Shown: positions 16,171-24,888 of the stretch, in pieces
Numbering within the stretch: position 1 is the stretch's first letter
How the letters are laid out: each line of letters opens with the position of its first letter
From: Acerihabitans arboris
Lineage (GTDB): Bacteria; Pseudomonadota; Gammaproteobacteria; Enterobacterales; Enterobacteriaceae
DNA: 64,000 nt
Reading direction: 5' to 3'
Assembly: GCF_010131535.1 (NCBI RefSeq)
Contig: NZ_WUBS01000016.1
Span: 62,001-126,000 of the forward strand
Notes under the pieces: model-generated
Seen by the model: the letters and a program-made list of their open reading frames with translations, nothing else
What the model was told of the DNA's origin: nothing
Database searches by the model: none
Translations under genes and position numbers: made by a program

Positions 16171-17092
16171 GGCCCAACGCAATCCCCTGCAGCAGGTGAG
16201 CGATTTTGATCTGCGCCTGCTGCGACTGTATATCACCGTGGTGGAATGCGGCGGTTTTACCGCCGCCGAGGGCGTGCTGGGCATCACCCGCTCCGCCATC
16301 AGCCAGCATATGAACGACCTGGAAAAACGGCTGGGCATGCGCTTATGCCAACGGGGCCGGGCCGGCTTTGCCCTGACCGCCGAAGGGCGGGAGGTGTTGC
16401 AGGCGGCGCAGAAGGCGCTGGCGGCCATAGAAATCTTCCGCGCCGACGTAAACCAGCTGCATCAACAGCTGCGCGGCGACCTGAATATCGGCATTATCAA
16501 TAACCTGGTCACGCTGCCGCGCATGCGTATCACCCGCGCGCTTAAGCTGCTGCGCGATCACAGCGCCGGCGTGCGTATCAACCTGGGCATGACCACCCCG
16601 GCCGAAATTGAGCGCGGCGTCCTCGACGGCCGGCTGCATGCCGGGGCGATCCCCGCCATCGCCTCGCTGTCCGGCCTGGACTACCTGCCGCTATACCAGG
16701 AAAATTCCTTTCTCTATTGCAGCCGGGAGCACCGGCTGTTCAGCCTGCCCGACATGGATATCAGCGACAACCTGCTGGCGGGCGAGGACGCCATCGTGCC
16801 AACCTACCGCCTGCCCGCCGCCGCCATAACCCTTTACCAGCGGCTGCACGGCGCCGCCAGCGCCTCCGATCGGGAAGGCATCGCTTTTTTAATCCTGTCC
16901 GGCAGCTTTATCGGCTACCTGCCCGATCATTACGCCCGGCAGTGGGAGGCCAAGGGTATGCTGCGCCCGCTATGCCCTGAACGTCTTCAATTTGCCACCC
17001 CGCTGGCGCTGATTACCCGGGCAGCAAGGGGCAATAACCTGATATTGGATCGTTTTCTCGAGGCGCTCGGCAAGGAAGAAGCGGGCATATAA
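16169..17092 (+). CDS. LysR-family regulator next to aminotransferase gene
   Basis: This 307-residue LysR-type regulator has an HTH at about residues 13-72 (FTAAEGVLGITRSAISQHMNDLEKRLG) and an effector-binding domain at about 100-295. The divergent layout beside the class III aminotransferase suggests it controls that gene and itself. The start at 16169 is the first ATG and sits inside an inverted-repeat arm, with no clear ribosome binding site because AGGTGAG-like sequence occurs on both sides; translation may be weak or autorepressed. The inducer is unknown. A perfect 20-bp AT-rich palindrome follows about 20 bp after the stop. Confidence 0.85.
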   Translation: MAQRNPLQQVSDFDLRLLRLYITVVECGGFTAAEGVLGITRSAISQHMNDLEKRLGMRLCQRGRAGFALTAEGREVLQAAQKALAAIEIFRADVNQLHQQLRGDLNIGIINNLVTLPRMRITRALKLLRDHSAGVRINLGMTTPAEIERGVLDGRLHAGAIPAIASLSGLDYLPLYQENSFLYCSREHRLFSLPDMDISDNLLAGEDAIVPTYRLPAAAITLYQRLHGAASASDREGIAFLILSGSFIGYLPDHYARQWEAKGMLRPLCPERLQFATPLALITRAARGNNLILDRFLEALGKEEAGI

Positions 17093-17112
17093 TATCTGTA
17101 GATATCAACTAT

Positions 17113-17132
17113 CTAACTTATATATAAGTTAG
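17113..17132. repeat. Perfect 20-bp AT-rich palindrome
   Basis: CTAACTTATATATAAGTTAG equals its own reverse complement. It begins 20 bp after the LysR stop codon. A run of eight T occurs 18 bp further on (17151-17158), too far for a classical terminator, so it may be an operator or a weak transcript end. Confidence 0.6.
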
Positions 17133-17644
17133 CCATATCACTATCCATCCTTTTTTTTCCTCGATGATTCATTCTACCTCCATTTAGCCAGCTGTGATTT
17201 TTGGCATATTTTAATTAACCAAAAGTCGGCATTATACCGGAGTATATAATACACCGGTAAGTTCCTCACGGAGTTATTGCGCCGCGCGGAATGGTTTCAC
17301 CCTGGGCAGATCTCTTAACTTATTGGAGTGACAAAGATTATCGAAAAACAGGTCTAAAGCTTTGCTGGAGGACCTGACGTAAAAATCATGCAGTGCCGGC
17401 CGTATCAATGCATGAGTCCGGTAAAATTAGTTTCATTTTCATATGGATTATATATTTTTATGGCAATAAGGCTTATACACAAAATAAAATACTTTTTTTA
17501 GATGAACACCCACATTTCTCGTTGAAAATATCAATTAATTTATTGGACCAAGATCTATTAATAGCGAAGATGGAAGCAAAGTATCTGAATGGTCAACTGA
17601 TTTACTGATTATTATCGTTTTTTATAACAGTCTACAATAAGTTC

Positions 17645-17677
17645 ATCCCCGGCCAACTCACTTCGCCGGGGATTTTT
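17645..17677 (+). terminator. Rho-independent terminator
   Basis: Arms ATCCCCGGC (17645-17653) and GCCGGGGAT (17665-17673) form a perfect 9-bp stem with an 11-nt loop, followed by TTTT. It is the end of an unidentified rightward transcript. That transcript may be the AT-rich open frame at 17393-17608 or a non-coding RNA, since no gene precedes it closely. Confidence 0.7.
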
Positions 17678-17832
17678 GCTTTAGCCTGAACTGCTCTTTT
17701 CGAGGTAGCCTTATCCTGACGAAAACCGCTCTAACCTGCGTGATTTCAGTCATAAATTGTGGCTGACTAAGCATGCTCGCTGCTTGTTACCCGCTGGCGG
17801 GCGTAAAAAATAATTTGATCTTGCTCACAAAC

Positions 17833-17846
17833 AATCATATATGATT
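17833..17846. promoter_or_regulatory. Palindrome upstream of dtnK (candidate DeoR-type operator)
   Basis: AATCATATATGATT is a perfect 14-bp palindrome 82 bp before the dtnK start, and a further AATCATT half lies at 17853-17859. The site precedes the operon that encodes its own DeoR-family regulator. Operator function is inferred from position and symmetry. Confidence 0.45.
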
Positions 17847-17927
17847 AAATATAATCATTGGGTCGGGTAAGAAACCGATTTTCTTACGGGAATGTGCCTA
17901 ACCGACGACTTAATCAGGGGAAGCGTT

Positions 17928-19214
17928 ATGCCGGACAGGCAGCATAAAACGGACATTCTGGTGATTGCCGATGATTTTACCGGCGCCAATGACGCCGGCG
18001 TCGGGCTGACCCGGTATGGCGCGCGGGTCAATGTGCTGTTCAACGGCGGTTTTCCCGGTAATACCGATGGCGCCGATGCCTGGGCAATCAGTACCGATAG
18101 CCGCGCCCTGCCGGCGGCGCTCGCGGCGGAACGGGTGGCCCGGGCGGCGTGCCGATGGCGCGCTATTGCCCCCGATGGATGGCTATATAAAAAGATAGAT
18201 TCCACCCTGCGCGGCAACCTGGGGTCGGAAATCGAGGCGGCGCTTACCGCCGGCCGCGCCCCGCTGGCCGTCATTGCCGCGGCATCGCCGTCCATGGGGC
18301 GGGTAATCCGCAACGGCGATTGTCATGTGAACGGCATCCCGCTTATCGATACCGAGTTCGCTAGCGATCCCAAAACCCCGGTCGGCACGTCGTCCATCGC
18401 CGATCGGATCAAACAGCAGAGCGATTTACCCCTGGCCGGGCTCGACCTTGCCGCCGTGCGCGGCGATCGGCTGGCGGCCCGGTTGGCGGAACTGGCGCAA
18501 CAGGGCTGCCGGATGGTCGTGCTGGACAGCGAAACCGACGCGGATCTGCAAACAATCATTGCCGCCCTGGCACAACTGCCGTTTCGTCCCCTGCTGGCAG
18601 GCTCGGCCGGACTGATTGATGCCCTGGCGCAAAGCCTTTCTTATCAGCCGGTTCGCCCGTTGCTGGCGGTTATCGGCTCGATGAGCGCCACGGCCCAGCG
18701 GCAAATCGACCATGCCGTGGCCCATGCGCGCGTCACCCTGGTGGATATTGATGTCCTGCAGGCATTCGCGCCGGATCAGGCACCGTTTATTCACCAGTGG
18801 ACCGGACAAATTACCACCGTCCTGGGCACCGGGCGCCACTGCGTGGTGCGTACCTGCCAGGATGCCGCGCAGCGCCAGCATATCGAGGCGTTTTGCCAGC
18901 AACATGACGTCAGCCGCCAGCGGTTGGGGGAGGAGATTTGCCGGATGCTCGGCCGGCTGACGCGCCGGATTATCAGCATGCAGCCTGTGGGCGGACTGTA
19001 TCTCAGCGGCGGCGATGTCGCCGTTGCCGTAGCCGGCGCGCTGGGCGCCTCCGGTTTCCAGCTGCGCGGGCAAATTGCCGCCTGCGTTCCTTATGGACGG
19101 TTATTAAACAGCGCGGCGGGCACGATTCCGGTAATGACCAAAGCGGGCGGTTTCGGTGATGAAACCACGCTATCAGAAGTGATACGCTTTATTGAGGAGA
19201 TGTTGCGTGACTAA
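17928..19214 (+). CDS. dtnK: Four-carbon acid sugar kinase, D-threonate kinase type (DUF1537)
   Basis: This 428-residue ATP-dependent kinase belongs to the DUF1537 family that phosphorylates four-carbon sugar acids. The N-terminal domain carries the substrate-binding motif IADDFTGANDAGV (about residues 12-24) and KKIDSTLRGNLG. The C-terminal nucleotide-binding domain carries AGSAGL and the glycine-rich SGGDVAVAVAGALG. The start at 17928 has GGGGAAG just upstream; the frame could begin at 17892 but without such a site. It overlaps pdxA2 by 8 bp. Paired with pdxA2 it fits the known two-enzyme route from D-threonate through its 4-phosphate to dihydroxyacetone phosphate. Exact stereospecificity is inferred from the pdxA2 pairing. 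Confidence 0.85.
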   Translation: MPDRQHKTDILVIADDFTGANDAGVGLTRYGARVNVLFNGGFPGNTDGADAWAISTDSRALPAALAAERVARAACRWRAIAPDGWLYKKIDSTLRGNLGSEIEAALTAGRAPLAVIAAASPSMGRVIRNGDCHVNGIPLIDTEFASDPKTPVGTSSIADRIKQQSDLPLAGLDLAAVRGDRLAARLAELAQQGCRMVVLDSETDADLQTIIAALAQLPFRPLLAGSAGLIDALAQSLSYQPVRPLLAVIGSMSATAQRQIDHAVAHARVTLVDIDVLQAFAPDQAPFIHQWTGQITTVLGTGRHCVVRTCQDAAQRQHIEAFCQQHDVSRQRLGEEICRMLGRLTRRIISMQPVGGLYLSGGDVAVAVAGALGASGFQLRGQIAACVPYGRLLNSAAGTIPVMTKAGGFGDETTLSEVIRFIEEMLRD

Positions 19215-20187
19215 AATTATTGCGGTAACCATGGGCGATCCGGCCGGGATTGGCCCGGAAATCATCATTAAAGCGTTAGCTGACGGCGAATTGTCAGGCG
19301 CGCCGGTGGTGGTGGTGGGCTGCGCGCAAATCCTGAGGCGCATACTGTCGCTCGCCATCACGCCGCCCGCCGAGTTAAAAATCATCGACCGTCCCGCCGA
19401 TGCGCAGTTTGCGCCCGGGGTGATTAACGTTATCGACGAGCCATTGCAGGATCCGGCGGCTTTAAAGGCCGGGCTGGTACAACCGCAGGCGGGGGATCTT
19501 GCGTACCGCTGTGTAAAACGCGCCACCGAACTGGCGATGGCCGGGGAGGCGCAGGCCATTGCCACCGCGCCGCTGAACAAGGAAGCGCTGCACTCCGCCG
19601 GGCACATTTACCCGGGCCATACCGAGCTGCTGGCCAAGCTGACCCACAGCCGCGATTACGCCATGGTGCTGTATACGGACAGGCTAAAGGTGATCCATGT
19701 TTCCACCCATATCGCCCTGCGGCAATTTCTCGATACCCTGAGCCGCGAGCGCGTGGAGACGGTGATCCAGATGGCGGATACCTTCCTGCGCCGGGTGGGG
19801 TACGCCCATCCGCGCATTGCCGTGGCCGGGGTCAATCCCCACGCGGGTGAACATGGCCTGTTCGGCGATGAAGAGATTACCATCGTCAATCCGTCCGTCG
19901 AGGCGATGCGCGCCAGGGGATTGGATGTGACCGGCGCTTGCCCGCCCGATACCGTTTACCTGCAAACCTACGAAGGGCAATATGACATCGTCGTGGCCAT
20001 GTACCATGATCAGGGTCACATCCCGTTGAAACTACTGGGTTTTTATGATGGAGTCAACATCACCGCCGGCCTGCCGTTTATCCGCACCTCCGCCGACCAC
20101 GGCACGGCGTTTGATATTGCCTGGACAGGTAAAGCCAACTCTGACAGCATGGCGATATCGATAAAATTAGCCATGCAATTGGCCTAA
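19207..20187 (+). CDS. pdxA2: PdxA2-type 4-phospho-D-threonate dehydrogenase
   Basis: This 326-residue NAD-dependent, metal-dependent oxidative decarboxylase is related to PdxA of vitamin B6 synthesis. Motifs seen are TMGDPAGIGPEI at the N-terminus, NKEALHSAGHIYPGHTELLA with a metal His, NPHAGEHGLFGDEE, and MYHDQGHIPLKLLGF. A GTG start at 19207 preceded by GAGGAG at 7 nt is better placed than the TTG at 19192. The context (dtnK upstream with an 8-bp overlap, DeoR regulator downstream) identifies it as the catabolic PdxA2 rather than the biosynthetic PdxA, which normally sits with ksgA. Expected products are dihydroxyacetone phosphate and CO2. Confidence 0.87.
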   Translation: MTKIIAVTMGDPAGIGPEIIIKALADGELSGAPVVVVGCAQILRRILSLAITPPAELKIIDRPADAQFAPGVINVIDEPLQDPAALKAGLVQPQAGDLAYRCVKRATELAMAGEAQAIATAPLNKEALHSAGHIYPGHTELLAKLTHSRDYAMVLYTDRLKVIHVSTHIALRQFLDTLSRERVETVIQMADTFLRRVGYAHPRIAVAGVNPHAGEHGLFGDEEITIVNPSVEAMRARGLDVTGACPPDTVYLQTYEGQYDIVVAMYHDQGHIPLKLLGFYDGVNITAGLPFIRTSADHGTAFDIAWTGKANSDSMAISIKLAMQLA

Positions 20188-20199
20188 CGAACGGGCGCT

Positions 20200-20982
20200 A
20201 TGAAGGGACAAAGTCGTTTAGACCAGATTATGGAATACCTTAAAAGCCATAATCTGGTCACCGTAGAACAGCTGGTCGAGGCGATAAACACCTCCCCCGC
20301 GACCATTCGCCGCGACCTGATCAAACTCGATGAGCAAGGCGTTATCAGCCGTACCCACGGCGGCGTCACGCTAAATCGCTTTATTCCCTCGCAGCCGACC
20401 ACCAACGAAAAACAGCGGCGCAACCTGCTGGAAAAACAGGCCATCGCCGAACTGGCCGCGCAATGCGTGCGCCCCGGCGACGCCGTGGTGCTGGACGCCG
20501 GCACCACCATGCTGGAACTGGCGCGCCATTTGACCCATCTGCCGCTGCGGGTCATTACGTCGGATTTGCATATCGCGCTGTTTTTATCCGAATTTAAACA
20601 AATCGAAGTCACCATTACCGGCGGACGCATCGATGACAGCAGCCAGTCCTGCATCGGCGACCACGGCCGCCAGCTGCTGCAGAAAATCTATCCGGACGTG
20701 GCGTTTATCAGCTGTAATTCCTGGAGCCTGGAAAAAGGCATCACCACGCCAACGGAGGATAAATCGGCGCTCAAATTGGATCTGGCCGCCCATGCCAAGC
20801 GGCGGATCCTGCTGGCGGACAGCAGCAAATACGGCGCTTATTCGCTGTTTTGCGCCATGCCGCTGACGCAGTTGACCGATATTATCACCGACAACGGGCT
20901 ACCGGCGCCGGTGATGGAGGAACTGCGCCAGCTGCCCTGCGCCCTGCTGCTGGCGGATATCACCGCCCGCCGCGTCAGATAA
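20200..20982 (+). CDS. DeoR-family repressor of the D-threonate operon
   Basis: This 260-residue DeoR-type regulator has an N-terminal HTH (about 5-60, with [34 protein letters not shown]) and a C-terminal sugar-phosphate-sensing domain (about 75-235, with [13 protein letters not shown] and the later [11 protein letters not shown]). It follows pdxA2 by 12 bp in the same operon and resembles YgbI-type regulators of acid-sugar clusters. A phosphorylated C4 acid is the likely inducer, by inference. Its last 8 bp overlap the tail of the convergent SDR gene. No transporter gene is linked to the operon. Confidence 0.88.
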   Translation: MKGQSRLDQIMEYLKSHNLVTVEQLVEAINTSPATIRRDLIKLDEQGVISRTHGGVTLNRFIPSQPTTNEKQRRNLLEKQAIAELAAQCVRPGDAVVLDAGTTMLELARHLTHLPLRVITSDLHIALFLSEFKQIEVTITGGRIDDSSQSCIGDHGRQLLQKIYPDVAFISCNSWSLEKGITTPTEDKSALKLDLAAHAKRRILLADSSKYGAYSLFCAMPLTQLTDIITDNGLPAPVMEELRQLPCALLLADITARRVR

Positions 20983-21736
20983 ACATGCCGCCGGAGGCCT
21001 CGATGCGCTGGCCGGTGATCCAATGGGTGCCGTCGGTAAGCAGGGCGGCCACCGCGCCGCCGATATCGTCGGGCAGGCCTGCCCGGCCCAAGGCGGTATT
21101 GGCGGCGATAAGCTGATTGACCTGCTGGTTATCGCGCACCATCCCGCCGCCGAAGTCCGTTTCTATCGCGCCTGGGGCCAGTGCATTAACACTGATCCCC
21201 CTGCCGCCCAACTCTTTGGCCTGATAGCGGGTTAATACTTCCAGGCCGCCTTTCATCGTGGCGTAGGCCGCCGCCGCCGTCGAGGCGGTGAAACGCGTCA
21301 GGCCGGTGGAGATATTCAGGATGCGTCCGCCGTCCGCTATCAGCGGCAGCAGTTTTTGCGTCAGGAAAAACGGTCCTTTTAAGTGAATATTGAACAACTC
21401 ATCAAACTGCTGTTCGGTCGTGTCGGCAATGGCGGCATGCAGGCCGATGCCGGCATTGTTCACCAGGTAATCAAAACTGTCGCGCTTAAACTCCCCGGCA
21501 AGGATACGGCCGATCCCGGCCGCGAACTCGCCGAAAACGGAGCTGTCGCCCACGTCCAGCTGCAGCATGACCGCCTTGCCGCCGGCCTGTTTGATTTGCG
21601 CCACCAGCGCCTGCGCCTCGTCGGCCCGGCTGTGGTAGGTGCCGATGATGTCCACGCCCTTTGCCGCCAGGTGCAGGGCGGCATTTTTGCCCAGTCCGCG
21701 ACTGGCGCCGGTTATCAAAGCAATTTTGTTATTCAT
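20975..21736 (-). CDS. Short-chain dehydrogenase/reductase
   Basis: This 253-residue classical SDR has the NAD(P)-binding TGASRGLG (about residues 9-16), the NNAG motif near 92, a catalytic Ser in ISTGLTRF and the YxxxK in [17 protein letters not shown] segment and the [13 protein letters not shown]-terminus are typical of FabG-like oxidoreductases. The substrate is unknown. The gene is divergent from a LysR regulator (21864) that probably controls it. At its 3' end it overlaps the DeoR gene by 8 bp, an unusually tight convergent junction without room for a terminator. Confidence 0.9.
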   Translation of the reverse strand: MNNKIALITGASRGLGKNAALHLAAKGVDIIGTYHSRADEAQALVAQIKQAGGKAVMLQLDVGDSSVFGEFAAGIGRILAGEFKRDSFDYLVNNAGIGLHAAIADTTEQQFDELFNIHLKGPFFLTQKLLPLIADGGRILNISTGLTRFTASTAAAAYATMKGGLEVLTRYQAKELGGRGISVNALAPGAIETDFGGGMVRDNQQVNQLIAANTALGRAGLPDDIGGAVAALLTDGTHWITGQRIEASGGMFI

Positions 21737-21863
21737 CTCGGTACGCTCCGGTTGGTCTTTTGATACGTCTATTTACAGCTTATTAGCCGGCGGGGTATAG
21801 ATAAACCGGACAAAAGCGGAAATACTGTTCGCTATGGCAGGACAATAATCCGGATCTTAGCAA

Positions 21864-22778
21864 ATGGTGAATAAACTAGAGCTGCTGCGCAGCTTTATCC
21901 GCGTAACCGAATTGTCGAGCTTCACCCAGGCGGGCGAGAGTCTCGGCCTGCCCAAGTCAACGGTGTCGGAACATATCCAGGCGTTGGAAGCGCTGGTAGG
22001 CGCCCGGCTGCTGCATCGCACCACCCGCCGGGTTACGGCCACCCAAGACGGGCAGGTGCTCTATGAGCGCGGCAAGGATATGCTGGCGAATATGGATGAA
22101 CTCGAGGGATTGTTTCGCCAGGACGGCCTGGTGCTGGCCGGGCGGCTGCGGGTGGATATGCCCGCCGCCTTTGCCCGCGCCATGGTGCTGCCGCGCCTGG
22201 GCGACTTTATGCAAAAACACCCGAACGTGCGTATTGAAATCAGCTGTACCGACCGGCGGGTGGATATCGTGCGCGAGGGGTTCGACTGCGTCCTGCGCAT
22301 CGGCGAACTGACCGAGGCGTCCCTGGTGGCCAGGCGGCTGGGCTGGTTGCCCATGGTTAACTGCGCCAGCCCCTCTTATCTCGCGGCCCACGGCGTCCCC
22401 CGCACCCCGGCGGATCTGGCCGGCCATGTCCTGGTCCACTACGTCTCCATCCTGGGCTCGCGCGCGGAGGGATTCGTTTACCGCCACCAGGGTAAGGCCT
22501 TGAATCAGGATTTGCCCTCCCTGGTCACGGTAAATAATGTCGATGCCTATGAAGCGGCCTGCCTAGGCGGGCTCGGTATTATCCAGGCGCCGGCCGTCGG
22601 CATGGGCGGGCACCTGGCCGCTGGCCGGCTGGTGGAAATACTGCCTGATTATCCCGCGCCGCCGATGGACGTCTCGCTGGTGTATGCCCATCGTCGTTAT
22701 CTGCCCCAGCGCGCCAGGGTGTTTATGGATTGGCTGGCGGAACTGCTGGCGCCGGCCATCAGCGCGCATCGGCCATGA
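21864..22778 (+). CDS. LysR-family regulator divergent from SDR gene
   Basis: This 304-residue LysR-type regulator belongs to the CrgA/DmlR/AaeR-like subgroup. Its HTH spans about residues 5-62 (SSFTQAGESLGLPKSTVSEHIQALEALVG), followed by the subgroup signature TRRVTATQDGQVLYERG. The effector domain carries the RIGELTEASLVARRLG segment typical of the group. The divergent layout with the SDR gene across 127 bp suggests local control of a quinone, aldehyde or keto-compound response, but no inducer is deducible. Length and start (ATG, no close alternative) are normal. Confidence 0.86.
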   Translation: MVNKLELLRSFIRVTELSSFTQAGESLGLPKSTVSEHIQALEALVGARLLHRTTRRVTATQDGQVLYERGKDMLANMDELEGLFRQDGLVLAGRLRVDMPAAFARAMVLPRLGDFMQKHPNVRIEISCTDRRVDIVREGFDCVLRIGELTEASLVARRLGWLPMVNCASPSYLAAHGVPRTPADLAGHVLVHYVSILGSRAEGFVYRHQGKALNQDLPSLVTVNNVDAYEAACLGGLGIIQAPAVGMGGHLAAGRLVEILPDYPAPPMDVSLVYAHRRYLPQRARVFMDWLAELLAPAISAHRP

Positions 22779-22980
22779 GCTGACCGCGGATGGGGGCCTT
22801 GATCGGCCGGCCTGATATGCAGATGTTCACCCGTTGATGCTTAAACGCGCCGTGCCCAAAATACCGTGACAACGGCTAATATTTGCGATGCCCATCGCTA
22901 ATCTGTTGTTAATTAATACGTTCCCCTCTCCTCTTCCGATGAATTTGTTACCCTCTACCGGCAGATTGCCGCAAATCACC

Positions 22981-23010
22981 GTTGACAACTGTCAACAATC
23001 ATTCTACATT
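22981..23010 (+). promoter_or_regulatory. Sigma-70 promoter with overlapping palindromic operator
   Basis: TTGACA (22982-22987) and TACATT (23005-23010) are spaced by exactly 17 bp, a near-consensus sigma-70 promoter. The -35 box lies inside an inverted repeat, GTTGACA-AC-TGTCAAC (22981-22996). A repressor bound there would block RNA polymerase. The HTH protein encoded at 23300 is the obvious candidate, giving autoregulation of the two-gene unit. Confidence 0.65.
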
Positions 23011-23032
23011 ACCTCAGGCAATAGGGAGGGAG

Positions 23033-23245
23033 ATGAAGGATCATCCCAACAAGCATATTCAGGCTGCTATTGAATATGCGCTCTCCAAAGGCTGGCGATT
23101 CCGTCATGGTAAAGGGCATGCGTTCGGCCGCCTTATCTGTGGCACGCCGGAGCATGGCGAACACCAGGTGAGCATCTGGTCCACCCCGCGCAAACCGGGG
23201 AATCATGCCAAACAGCTGCGCCGCAAGGTCAATAGCTGCCTGTGA
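23033..23245 (+). CDS. Small HicA-like protein, first gene of a candidate toxin-antitoxin pair
   Basis: This 70-residue basic protein contains EYALSKGWRFRHGKGHAFGRLIC, followed by HQVSIWSTPRKPGNHAKQLRRKV. The pattern (a GW turn, a basic strand with a Gly-x-x-His element, then a P-x-x-P-x-x-H-A helix) recalls the compact HicA/YcfA fold, an mRNA interferase family, but the likeness is by eye only. The start at 23033 has GGGAGG at good spacing; the longer frame to 22982 would begin inside the promoter. The HTH gene follows after 54 bp. Toxic function is hypothetical; it could also be a small DNA-associated protein. Confidence 0.6.
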   Translation: MKDHPNKHIQAAIEYALSKGWRFRHGKGHAFGRLICGTPEHGEHQVSIWSTPRKPGNHAKQLRRKVNSCL

Positions 23246-23299
23246 AATGACGTATCAACGCTAATCCAAGGCGGGAAACCGCCTTTAATCGAGGTGATA

Positions 23300-23833
23300 A
23301 TGGCATTGTACAATTTCGCGCTTACCCTCTCCGGGGTAACCGCTGATACCAAAGGATTGGAAGACCGGCTGTTTGAAAGCGGCTGCGATGATGCCCTGGT
23401 CTGTTTTTATGGCAAATCCGTGTACCTGGAATTTGATCGCGACAGCGAGTCCTTCGCCCAGGCGGCGCTAAGCGCCATCGGCGATATCGAGTCGGCGGAA
23501 CTGGGCGCGAAGGTCGTCTCGGTCGATGCCGACCTTGTCGGCTTAAGCGACATTGCCGAGCTGTCGGATATGTCGCGCCAGGCGGTTGCCATGCTCAAGG
23601 ACGGCACCCGCGGCTCCGGCGATTTTCCCTCGCCGGTACAGAGGATAAAAGGCGTCTCGCCGCTGTGGCGCTGGGCCGACGTGGCCGAATGGCTGGCGGC
23701 AACAGGGAGGTTGCATCCGGATATTGCCGTCAACGCCCGGCAACTCGATATTATCAATATGGCCCTGCAGCTGCGCGAATCCCAGCAACGCAACCAAATC
23801 GCGGATTACCTGAACATACTGGAAGCGTCGTAG
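23300..23833 (+). CDS. HTH DNA-binding protein, candidate antitoxin/autorepressor
   Basis: This 177-residue protein has an N-terminal alpha/beta domain of about 85 residues with alternating acidic strands (LYNFALTLSGVTA, ALVCFYGKSVYLEFDRDSE). Then comes an HTH, LVGLSDIAELSDMSRQAVAMLKDG (about 81-104), and the wing-like SPLWRWADVAEWLAATG (about 123-139). The helical C-terminus is predicted to be oligomeric. The start at 23300 (ATG after GAGGTG) is preferred to GTG 23294. It follows the HicA-like gene. The combination suggests a repressor-antitoxin that binds the palindrome at 22981-22996, which is inference. Confidence 0.65.
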   Translation: MALYNFALTLSGVTADTKGLEDRLFESGCDDALVCFYGKSVYLEFDRDSESFAQAALSAIGDIESAELGAKVVSVDADLVGLSDIAELSDMSRQAVAMLKDGTRGSGDFPSPVQRIKGVSPLWRWADVAEWLAATGRLHPDIAVNARQLDIINMALQLRESQQRNQIADYLNILEAS

Positions 23834-23968
23834 CCCAAATACCGGGCGCGACGGGCTTATGCCTGTAGGCTGGATGCCATGGGAGCCGGCCAGCATGACC
23901 CCGCTCTTGATAAAACACCTAAGGTCACGCCGGCCAGATCGTTTTGATGATTCCCTGGCGGGCGCGCA

Positions 23969-24793
23969 TCAGTCAAGTTTAATGAAAGCCAGCAAATCCT
24001 GGTTCAACTTATCCTTATGGGTGAAACACAGGGCGTGGGGCGCGCCCGGATACATCTTCAGGATGGACGACGGGATGGCCGCCGCCGCAAGTTTACCCGT
24101 CGCTTCAAAAGGCACCACCCGATCGTCATCGCCATGGATAACCAGCGTCGGCAATGAAAATGCCTGCATATCCTGGCGGAAATCCGTTTCCGAGAAAGCG
24201 GTGACGCAGTCGATAGTGCCCTTGATGGAGGCCAGCAAGGCCATGTTCAGCGTCTGGGCAAGGATGCCGGCCGACACCTTGCTATCCGCACGATTGGTAC
24301 CATAGAATACCGCGCTGAAATCGCTCAGGAACTGCGGCCGATCGGCGGCCAGGCCCGCTTTGATACCGTCAAATACCGATTTATCCACCCCTGCGGGATG
24401 ATCGGCGGTTTTGATAAACAGCGGGGTTACCGCGCTAATCAGCACCGCTTTCGCCAACCGCCTGGTGCCGTGGCGGGCAATATAACGCGCCACTTCGCCG
24501 CCTCCCATGGAAAATCCGATCAGCACCGCCTGCCGGATATCCAGTTTTTGCAGCAGTTCGTCCAGGTCATCGGCAAAAGTGTCGTAATCATAACCGTCCC
24601 AGGGCTGGCTCGACCGGCCGAAGCCCCGGCGATCGTAGGCGATGGTCCGGTAACCGTTTCCGGCCAGGAAATTCATCTGGTATTCCCACATATCGGCGTC
24701 CAGCGGCCAGCCGTGCACAAAAATAATCGGTTGTCCCCGCCCCCAGTCCTTGAAATAGATTTCAGTGCCGTCACGGGTAATGAATGTGTTCAT
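23969..24793 (-). CDS. Alpha/beta hydrolase, non-heme chloroperoxidase/arylesterase-like
   Basis: This 274-residue alpha/beta-hydrolase has an oxyanion-hole motif FVHGWPLDADMW (about residues 25-36). The nucleophile elbow is GFSMGGGE with Ser (about 94-101), the acid is in VIHGDDDRVVPFE, and the catalytic His is in GAPHALCFTH. This set matches cofactor-free haloperoxidases and arylesterases. It is the last gene of a leftward operon after the amidohydrolase, DoxX and MFS genes, 95 bp beyond the MFS stop. The natural substrate is not known; esterase or perhydrolase activity toward small aromatic or aliphatic esters is the family norm. Confidence 0.88.
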   Translation of the reverse strand: MNTFITRDGTEIYFKDWGRGQPIIFVHGWPLDADMWEYQMNFLAGNGYRTIAYDRRGFGRSSQPWDGYDYDTFADDLDELLQKLDIRQAVLIGFSMGGGEVARYIARHGTRRLAKAVLISAVTPLFIKTADHPAGVDKSVFDGIKAGLAADRPQFLSDFSAVFYGTNRADSKVSAGILAQTLNMALLASIKGTIDCVTAFSETDFRQDMQAFSLPTLVIHGDDDRVVPFEATGKLAAAAIPSSILKMYPGAPHALCFTHKDKLNQDLLAFIKLD

Positions 24794-24888
24794 GTAGTTA
24801 CTCCTTACAGGATGAGTACGAGAAAGTCTGCATGTTGGAACACCCTCTGTTCCAGGACGTCATGTCCGCCATCAATAACCCTGATGCT

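Larger units (their letters stand above)
17093..17927. other. 835-bp AT-rich intergenic region with several palindromes
   Basis: This stretch is much richer in A+T than its surroundings and holds no well-supported gene. It contains a perfect 20-bp palindrome (17113-17132), an 11-bp inverted repeat with one mismatch (17235-17245 with 17249-17259), a terminator (17645-17677) and a 14-bp palindrome before dtnK (17833-17846). An open frame from GTG 17393 to 17608 (71 codons) is AT-rich and lacks a ribosome binding site; it may be spurious or a remnant. The composition hints at acquired or decayed DNA. Confidence 0.5.
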
